From Candidatus Hydrogenedentota bacterium (lineage in GTDB: Bacteria; Hydrogenedentota; Hydrogenedentia; Hydrogenedentales; CAITNO01), in contig CAIJOU010000879.1 of the NCBI GenBank assembly GCA_903822375.1, forward strand, positions 1-6,100: a DNA stretch of 6,100 nucleotides. The letters are read 5' to 3'. Made by a program: the position numbers and the translations under genes. The notes under the pieces were generated by a model. It did no database searches and was not told the DNA's origin. It saw only the letters and a program-made list of their open reading frames with translations. Position 1 is the stretch's first letter. Every line of letters starts with the position of its first letter. Below are positions 1 to 4,333 of this stretch, one piece after another.

Positions 1-1566
1 ACCGAGGTGGCGTTCAAAGATGAATTGCATATTGAGGGAAACACCGCCACGGCACCGCTCATCCTCCGAAACAACAGCCCTTGGGATATGTTGGACTTCG
101 GCAATATTCTGGTCGGAACCACAAAACAGTTTCTGAATGTCAATTTCGACCACGGCAAGAGTGAACAGACTGTGCCATTCACCATTCCGGAAGAACAGGT
201 GGCGCAACTATCGCCCGGCGAGAATGAAGTCACCGTGGCAGTTGACGCGAATGGCGGACCAGCCGAAGATTTGCAAGTAAAACTGACCGCCCGCAGCATC
301 TTCGAGTCCGGGCCGCTGGCCGCGCATGCGGCGTCGCGGATGACGCAGATTGCGCTGCCGGAAGACAAGCTGATGCCGGACACGGACTGGCGCAAGTTGC
401 GCGACTTCCCGGGGTTCCCGCATGTGCCGTGGTCCAATTCGCCGCCTGCGCTGGAGAAGCTGGAAGGGCAAACCGAACTGGCCCCACCGGAACTGCCGCA
501 GGTGAGGTTTGCGCTGCCGCAGCGGAAGTTTGTGCCTGTGTCGTGGAAGATGGGCTGCCCCTCGTTCACGCTCGACCTGGGCGGGCACATGGTCAAGAAG
601 CTGTACGTGCTCGTCATCCCCTATCTGGAGAACCACGACATGTTTGCCGAGGTGGCGCGCATGACCATCCGCGGCGACAAGGGCGCGGTGCTGTACACGC
701 GCACGCTGCGCACGCCGGGCGACCTGGACTGGTGGCCGTCGGCGGAGGTGTTTGGCGATGTGTGGACGACCGCGCACCACGGCCGCGCCGACCGGCACGG
801 GCTACTGCCGATGCTGAAGGAGGGCGAGACCGACTGGCCCATGGCGCACCCGCCCGCGTTCCCGCAGCCGGAGTATTGGGCTACCTGCCTGCCGGTCGTC
901 ACCGGTTCCTGCACGATGAACGTGGTGGAACTGGACCTGCGCGCGCTGAAGCCGGTGCAGTCGCTGGTCATCGAAACGCTCGGTGCCAATCCGGCGCTGG
1001 GCGTGGTGGCGGTCACGGCGGAAGGTCCGGGCGACGATTCGCTGCTCGACGGCACGCCTTGGGAGGTGCCCGCCGAGCGCCGCCAGCCGCGCGCGGTGTT
1101 TACGCTGAACCGTCCCGAGGCGCTGGAGGGCTGGGAACTTACTGGAAATGCCTTCTCCATCTGCGCCGTGCCCCGGCTGTTCACCGCACCCACGCTCAAC
1201 TCGCTCGGCAAGGCGGGAGAACAGGCCACTGGTGAAGCCCTCTCCCCCGTCTTCGAACTGCGACCAACAGACAAAATGGTGCTGCTCGATTTCCAGGGCG
1301 GTCGTAGCGTGTCCACAGCCGAAGGCGAGAGCCTCAGTGCCGAAATCCTTGAGGCCTACACGGGGCGCGTGCTCGGGCATGCATTACCGTCCGCATCGCA
1401 TTTGGTCCAGCAAATGCCCATTTCTGTTCAGGTGGACAAGCCCACACAAGTGCGGCTGTGCCTCATTGACCGCAACGGCGACCCCAGTTTCGCCTGGATT
1501 GGCGTGGCCGCCGTGCGCGTGGCCGCCACCATGGCAGTGTCGGAACCAACGCCGCTCTGGGATTAA
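1..1566 (+). CDS. C-terminal part of a large beta-sandwich, probably exported protein (5' end outside window)
   Basis: The frame is open from the first base and ends at TAA 1564-1566. The GTG at position 7 has only six bases before it, so the true start is probably upstream and this is a 3' fragment of at least 521 codons. Residues below count from that GTG. Residues 1-95 alternate hydrophobic and polar strands like an Ig-like module. Residues 100-180 are Pro-rich. Residues 180-340 look like a beta-sandwich, with strands such as KKLYVLVIPY and LGVVAVTAEG. Residues 365-507 (EGWELTGNAF, a GEALSPVFEL segment, then LLDFQGG and RLCLIDRNGD) resemble the galactose-binding-like sandwich attached to GH32 and other extracellular glycan-active proteins. 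No catalytic motif or membrane segment is visible. The resemblance is from memory and not tested; I do not recognise the family. cysC follows after 152 bp under its own promoter, so a functional link is not shown. Confidence 0.82.
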   Translation, partial: TEVAFKDELHIEGNTATAPLILRNNSPWDMLDFGNILVGTTKQFLNVNFDHGKSEQTVPFTIPEEQVAQLSPGENEVTVAVDANGGPAEDLQVKLTARSIFESGPLAAHAASRMTQIALPEDKLMPDTDWRKLRDFPGFPHVPWSNSPPALEKLEGQTELAPPELPQVRFALPQRKFVPVSWKMGCPSFTLDLGGHMVKKLYVLVIPYLENHDMFAEVARMTIRGDKGAVLYTRTLRTPGDLDWWPSAEVFGDVWTTAHHGRADRHGLLPMLKEGETDWPMAHPPAFPQPEYWATCLPVVTGSCTMNVVELDLRALKPVQSLVIETLGANPALGVVAVTAEGPGDDSLLDGTPWEVPAERRQPRAVFTLNRPEALEGWELTGNAFSICAVPRLFTAPTLNSLGKAGEQATGEALSPVFELRPTDKMVLLDFQGGRSVSTAEGESLSAEILEAYTGRVLGHALPSASHLVQQMPISVQVDKPTQVRLCLIDRNGDPSFAWIGVAAVRVAATMAVSEPTPLWD

Positions 1567-1628
1567 TCATACAGTTTGATAGAATCGCCATTAGCCGAAA
1601 CTGAATTTGACCTTCGGTAACACGCCGA

Positions 1629-1658
1629 TTCGCATGGAGTCCCTGATTCTGCTATAAT
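1629..1658 (+). promoter_or_regulatory. Sigma-70-type promoter for cysC with extended -10
   Basis: A perfect TATAAT lies at 1653-1658, preceded by TGC at 1650-1652, which makes the extended -10 form TGnTATAAT. A weaker -35, TTCGCA at 1629-1634 (4 of 6 to consensus), sits 18 bp upstream. The expected start of transcription is near 1665, giving a leader of about 54 nt before the cysC ATG. This is the best promoter-like match in the gap and suggests that cysC is transcribed independently of the gene before it. Confidence 0.7.
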
Positions 1659-1705
1659 CATGCGATAGTTTATCAGGAAAGTACAGTTAAAGAACCGAAA
1701 ACCAT

Positions 1706-1710
1706 AAGGA
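1706..1710 (+). promoter_or_regulatory. Ribosome-binding site of cysC
   Basis: AAGGA lies 8 bases before the ATG at 1719. This supports that start over internal methionines, and it fits the usual short N-terminal extension before the Walker A motif in CysC. Confidence 0.75.
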
Positions 1711-1718
1711 ATACGTTC

Positions 1719-2348
1719 ATGGCAGACGAAGTGAAAGCCACCAACATCACCTGGCACCACAGCGAAATCATACGCGAGGACCGCGAAAAGAGCAACGGCC
1801 ACCGGTCACTGGTGCTGTGGTTCACGGGGCTGTCGGCCTCGGGCAAGTCCACGCTGGCGCAGGCAGTGCAGACCATCCTGTTCGAGCGCGGCTGCAAGAC
1901 CTACGTGCTCGACGGGGACAACGTGCGCCACGGGCTCAACAAGGACCTGGGCTTTTCGCCGGAGGACCGCGAGCAGAACATACGCCGCATCGGCGAGGTG
2001 GCCAAGCTTTTCTGCGATGCCGGCGTCATCACGCTGACGGCGTTCATCTCCCCCTACCGCGCCGACCGCGACAAGGCACGCGCCATCAACGGCGATTCCT
2101 TCGTCGAGGTGTACGTGCAGTGCGACATGGCGGTGTGCGAAGAGCGGGACCCGAAGGGCCTCTACAAAAAGGCCCGGGCCGGTCAGATTCCTGAATTCAC
2201 CGGCATCAGCGCGCCCTACGAGGCCCCGGAAAACGCGGAACTGGTAGTGGACACGGGCGTGGAGAGCTTGGAAGAGAGTGCGGCCCGAGTGGTCGCCTAC
2301 CTGGAACAGCGGGGCGTGTTTTTTGAGGGTCTAGGGTCTGGGGTCTAG
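1719..2348 (+). CDS. cysC: Adenylylsulfate (APS) kinase
   Basis: This cytosolic enzyme phosphorylates adenosine 5'-phosphosulfate with ATP to give PAPS, the activated sulfate used in assimilation and by sulfotransferases. The 209-residue length is normal for a stand-alone CysC. Visible motifs are the Walker A GLSASGKST (37-45), the LDGDNVRHGL substrate loop (64-73), FSPEDREQNIRRIGEVA (79-95), and FISPYRADRD (109-118) with Ser111 at the position of the phosphorylated serine of E. coli CysC. The lid region KGLYKKARAGQIPEFTGI (146-163) is also present, followed by SAPYEAPENAEL. No sulfurylase or CysND domain is fused, and no cysD, cysN or PAPS reductase gene is nearby. The last residues, GLGSGV, are encoded by a heptanucleotide repeat that runs through the stop codon, so the C-terminal tail looks acquired and is probably not functional. 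All the motifs expected for activity are intact. Confidence 0.97.
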   Translation: MADEVKATNITWHHSEIIREDREKSNGHRSLVLWFTGLSASGKSTLAQAVQTILFERGCKTYVLDGDNVRHGLNKDLGFSPEDREQNIRRIGEVAKLFCDAGVITLTAFISPYRADRDKARAINGDSFVEVYVQCDMAVCEERDPKGLYKKARAGQIPEFTGISAPYEAPENAELVVDTGVESLEESAARVVAYLEQRGVFFEGLGSGV

Positions 2349-2354
2349 GGCCTG
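2327..2354 (+). repeat. Heptanucleotide tandem repeat overlapping the cysC stop
   Basis: Four consecutive 7-bp units are present: GGGTCTA (2327-2333), GGGTCTG (2334-2340), GGGTCTA (2341-2347) and GGGCCTG (2348-2354). The TAG stop of cysC (2346-2348) is formed inside the array. Short tandem heptamers of this kind recall the STRR repeats described in filamentous cyanobacteria. A similar array lies at 4270-4304. Confidence 0.85.
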
Positions 2355-2376
2355 GGATTGTTTTTGAAACGGCTCT

Positions 2377-2412
2377 GTAAGGGTGCGTTGCGCTCCGCTT
2401 CGGGCACCCTAC
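2377..2412. repeat. Palindromic element 1 (GGGTGC...GCACCC hairpin), possible bidirectional terminator
   Basis: GTA plus GGGTGC (2377-2379 and 2381-2386) pairs with GCACCC plus TAC (2404-2412), with one bulged A at 2380. An inner stem pairs GCG (2390-2392) with CGC (2396-2398). The element lies just past cysC between convergent genes. There is no clear T-tract after the stem on either strand, so termination is only possible. Its sequence resembles element 2 read on the opposite strand. Confidence 0.65.
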
Positions 2413-2420
2413 CCCCCAGC

Positions 2421-2477
2421 CACTCAGATCTCTATCTGATATTCGTTCATTTTTCGCCAAAGCGTCGACCGCGAGTT
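2421..2477 (-). pseudogene. Remnant of the 3' end of a sigma-54 activator gene (Fis-type recognition helix)
   Basis: Read on the minus strand, these bases encode NSRSTLWRKMNEYQIEI and then TGA (2424-2426). The last 16 codons match the end of the intact regulator gene (SRSTLWRKMKEYQIEP) at 14 of 16 residues. At the DNA level, 2421-2474 matches 2525-2578 at 47 of 54 positions, including the stop and the three bases after it. Homology ends at 2474, a few bases from palindromic element 2. Three of the five changed codons are synonymous, which suggests the copy diverged while still coding, for example as the tail of a tandem paralogue that was later deleted. A duplication of only the 3' tip is the alternative. 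Confidence 0.75.
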
Positions 2478-2481
2478 CGCA

Positions 2482-2519
2482 GGGTGCGTGAAGTGGCGCG
2501 AAGCGTCATGGAACGCACC
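2482..2519. repeat. Palindromic element 2 (GGTGCGT...ACGCACC hairpin)
   Basis: GGTGCGT (2483-2489) pairs perfectly with ACGCACC (2513-2519). An inner stem pairs TGGCG (2494-2498) with CGTCA (2504-2508), with one G-T pair and a CGAAG loop. The hairpin lies between the regulator-tail remnant and the intact regulator's stop, so it could also act on transcripts of the minus-strand regulator. Its reverse complement shares GGTGCGTT, GCTTCG and GCACCC in the same order with element 1, so the two look like members of one family. Confidence 0.7.
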
Positions 2520-2527
2520 GTCTTCAC

Positions 2528-3892
2528 TCACGGCTCTATCTGATATTCTTTCATTTTGCGCCAAAGTGTAGACCGCGAAATGCCGAGCTTCTTTGCGGCG
2601 AGACTTTGGTTGCCGCGCAGCGCTTTGAGCGTTTCCCGGATATGCCGGTCTTCCGTGGCGGCCAGCGGCATGATGTTGCCGTCCGGGTCGTGGCCCAGCG
2701 CCAAACGGCGTACCGCGCCCTGGCGAACCGCATCGGGCAGGTCCTGCGGGTGAATCATGACGTCGTCGGCCATTATGACCGCATGCGCGACAATACTTTC
2801 CAGTTCGCGCACGTTGCCCGGATAGTTGTACTGCCGCAGATACTGCGCGGAAGTCTCGTCCATGCCCCGCACGTTCTTGCCAAACCGCACATTATGCTGG
2901 GTGATGAAATGGCTTACCAGCGCGGGCAGCGCGTCCATCCGTTCGCGCAACGGCGGAATGCGTATCTGCACCACGTTGAGCCGGAAATACAGATCCTCTC
3001 TGAACCCGTGCCGCTGCACCTCGTCCAGCAGGTCGCGGTTTGTTGCCGCGATCACCCGCACATCGACCCGCCGGGACGTGTTGGCGCCCACGGGGCGCAC
3101 CTCCCCGTTCTGGAGTACCCGAAGCAGTTTCGCCTGGGTCATGAGCGACATGTCCCCGATTTCGTCCAGAAAGATGGTGCCGCCGTCCGCCTCCGCGAAC
3201 AGCCCCGGATTGTCGCGGTCGGCCCCCGTGAAGGCACCGCGAACGTGGCCGAACAGTTCACTCTCGAGCAGGGCCTCGGGCAATGCGGCGCAGTTGACCG
3301 CCACAAAGGGCCGATCACGGCGGCGGCTTATCCGGTGAAGCGTGTGGGCCACCACTTCCTTGCCGGTGCCGCTTTCACCGAGCAGCAGCACGGTGCTGTC
3401 GGTCGGTGCCACCTTGCTGATCAGGTCGATCACCCGCTGCATCGCTTCGGTGCGTCCCACCAACTCCTCGAAGACGGTCTGCTCGTAGGCGTCCACGGTC
3501 GTCTGCGTCGACACATTCTGGGCCGCCTTGTCCACCACCAGCGCCACGTCCGAGGGCGAGCAACTGCGGGGCAGGTAAAAGAAGGCACCCAGCCGGATCC
3601 CCTCAAGAGCCCGCTCCATCCGCTCCGGGTCAAAGAGAAGTATAAGCCGCGTGGCGGGATTCTTCTGCAAAACGAAAGACACGATGTCCATGGGGCTCTG
3701 CTCGTCCAGTTCCAAGTCGAGCACCATCACCTCGTAGGACTTTCGCGAGGCTTGGCGCAGCAGTCCTTGGGCATCGTGGCACCGCTCGACCGACCGGCCC
3801 CGCCGTTTCAGAAAACTCTCCAGTGTTTTCCCATAGGCGAGATCGGCGCACGCCACCAGCAGTCGCAATTCCGTCTCTTCTGTGTGTCGCAT
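2528..3892 (-). CDS. Sigma-54-dependent transcriptional activator with degenerate receiver (NtrC family)
   Basis: This 454-residue protein has the NtrC-family order: receiver (about 9-123), AAA+ (about 141-385) and a C-terminal Fis-type helix-turn-helix (about 413-452, with LAAKKLGISRSTLWRKMKEY). The AAA+ domain is intact: Walker A GESGTGKE (172-179), the sigma-54-contact loop GAFTGA (219-224), Walker B GGTIFLDEIGDM (237-248), RVIAATNRDL (279-288), FREDLYFRLNVV (297-308) and the sensor II segment YPGNVRELE (357-365). It should remodel RNA polymerase-sigma-54 at an unidentified target promoter. The receiver keeps an aspartate at the usual phospho-acceptor place (Asp59 in VLDLEL). It has Cys15-Ala16 where the acidic pair is expected, Phe87 for the Thr/Ser, and Arg109 for the Lys. 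No kinase gene is visible. The start is supported by a ribosome-binding site and promoter just upstream. The target genes cannot be named from the sequence. Confidence 0.95.
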   Translation of the reverse strand: MRHTEETELRLLVACADLAYGKTLESFLKRRGRSVERCHDAQGLLRQASRKSYEVMVLDLELDEQSPMDIVSFVLQKNPATRLILLFDPERMERALEGIRLGAFFYLPRSCSPSDVALVVDKAAQNVSTQTTVDAYEQTVFEELVGRTEAMQRVIDLISKVAPTDSTVLLLGESGTGKEVVAHTLHRISRRRDRPFVAVNCAALPEALLESELFGHVRGAFTGADRDNPGLFAEADGGTIFLDEIGDMSLMTQAKLLRVLQNGEVRPVGANTSRRVDVRVIAATNRDLLDEVQRHGFREDLYFRLNVVQIRIPPLRERMDALPALVSHFITQHNVRFGKNVRGMDETSAQYLRQYNYPGNVRELESIVAHAVIMADDVMIHPQDLPDAVRQGAVRRLALGHDPDGNIMPLAATEDRHIRETLKALRGNQSLAAKKLGISRSTLWRKMKEYQIEP

Positions 3893-3899
3893 TGAAACA

Positions 3900-3907
3900 C
3901 CACCTTC
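3900..3907 (-). promoter_or_regulatory. Ribosome-binding site of the sigma-54 activator
   Basis: On the minus strand, GAAGGTGG lies 7 bases before the ATG at 3890-3892. It fixes this start, which also leaves a receiver domain of the expected length. Confidence 0.7.
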
Positions 3908-3920
3908 GTTAACAAAATCA

Positions 3921-3950
3921 ATTGTACCAAAACGGCGCGCCCGCTGCTAA
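3921..3950 (-). promoter_or_regulatory. Sigma-70-type promoter for the sigma-54 activator
   Basis: On the minus strand, TACAAT (3921-3926) is preceded by TGG (3927-3929), an extended -10. TTAGCA (3945-3950) is a 4-of-6 match to the -35, with an 18-bp spacer. The predicted leader is short, about 20 nt, and contains the ribosome-binding site. This suggests the activator is transcribed on its own despite the same-strand gene behind it. Confidence 0.6.
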
Positions 3951-4012
3951 GAAAGCACGGGATTCCATACCATACCGCACTTCTTGGGCTTGGGTTTTGC
4001 TTTCTCGCGCCC

Positions 4013-4058
4013 TTTGCAGGCGGAACGGCAGGGGCGGCGTGCTTCCCCTCCCTGCAAA
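4013..4058. repeat. Long imperfect intergenic hairpin
   Basis: TTTGCAGG (4013-4020) and CCTGCAAA (4051-4058) form a perfect 8-bp inverted repeat. Inside it GGAA (4022-4025) can pair with TTCC (4043-4046), and GCA (4028-4030) with TGC (4040-4042), leaving a 9-base G-rich loop. It is nearly symmetrical, so it could fold on either strand. No T-tract follows, so a simple intrinsic terminator is unlikely; a palindromic repeat or structured RNA is possible. Confidence 0.55.
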
Positions 4059-4269
4059 ACTACGTTCAGAGGACTTGCGGCGTGGGCATCTCGTCCCGGT
4101 TTCGGGGTGGAGAAAGAGGCTCCAACGCGGTCGTAGGCCCGAAATTCATGCAACCGGGCATTCACGAACCGCAGCGGGGCCAATTCATCCTCTTCCAGGA
4201 TCTTCCCCCGCCAAAGGACCGGCAGGCCGTTGTGTCCGGTGGATATTCCCGACGCTTACCCAACGCCCG

Positions 4270-4304
4270 GACTCCTGAATCCGCAATTCCGACTCCTGAC
4301 TCGT
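4270..4304. repeat. Degenerate heptanucleotide repeat downstream of the HD-GYP gene
   Basis: Five consecutive 7-bp units are present: GACTCCT, GAATCCG, CAATTCC, GACTCCT and GACTCGT. Two are identical and the others differ by one to four bases. The array begins about 30 bp past the HD-GYP stop. The array at the cysC stop, rewritten on the opposite strand, gives GACCCTA and GACCCCA, which agree with GACTCCT at up to five of seven positions. Confidence 0.65.
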
Positions 4305-4309
4305 GTGGT

Positions 4310-4324
4310 TGCGGCTGTGCCGCA
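4310..4324 (-). terminator. Weak hairpin after the HD-GYP stop
   Basis: TGCGGC (4310-4315) and GCCGCA (4319-4324) form a 6-bp GC-rich stem with a TGT loop. It starts 9 bases beyond the TGA at 4334-4336. The minus-strand transcript has no U-run after it, so it may slow or protect the transcript end but is a poor intrinsic terminator. Confidence 0.3.
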
Positions 4325-4333
4325 CGACACCTG

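Larger units (their letters stand above)
3893..4333. other. 441-bp intergenic region without a convincing gene
   Basis: The activator-proximal end carries the promoter and ribosome-binding site. The middle holds a long imperfect hairpin (4013-4058) and a small one (CCCG 4095-4098 with CGGG 4103-4106). The HD-GYP-proximal end holds a heptanucleotide repeat (4270-4304) and a GC hairpin (4310-4324). Open frames cross it on both strands, but their proteins are low-complexity, rich in Arg, Pro and Lys, lack a ribosome-binding site and match no domain I recognise. No tRNA, rRNA or CRISPR structure is seen. Confidence 0.7.

Noticed and set aside
429..1235. 268-codon plus-strand frame inside the first gene
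   Set aside because: The product is Ala/Gly/Arg-rich, typical of a shifted frame in GC-rich coding sequence, while the main frame shows a beta-sandwich pattern throughout.
1595..1617. CCGAA/TTCGG hairpin after the first gene as a terminator
   Set aside because: The stem is only 5 bp with a 13-base loop and no T-tract, too weak to call.
2358..2543. Small plus-strand open frame across the convergent gap
   Set aside because: It runs through both palindromes and the regulator-tail remnant in the wrong orientation and has no ribosome-binding site.
2606..3895. 429-codon plus-strand open frame opposite the sigma-54 activator
   Set aside because: It is the antisense of a gene with complete AAA+ motifs. 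Long antisense frames are expected in GC-rich DNA, and the product is His/Arg-rich without a domain.
3986..4001. Sigma-54-like -24/-12 site on the plus strand (GG 3987-3988, GC 3999-4000)
   Set aside because: The spacing is right, but the -24 half matches poorly (GGGCTTG against TGGCACG) and no plus-strand gene lies downstream.
3947..4183. 78-codon minus-strand open frame ending in a Lys/Pro-rich stretch
   Set aside because: It contains the 46-base hairpin, lacks a ribosome-binding site, and has no recognisable fold. It could be a conserved intergenic repeat read as protein, but nothing shows it is a gene.
3922..4278. 118-codon open frame on the plus strand in the intergenic region
   Set aside because: Its ATG overlaps the minus-strand promoter, no ribosome-binding site precedes it, and the product is Arg/Pro-rich with no domain pattern.
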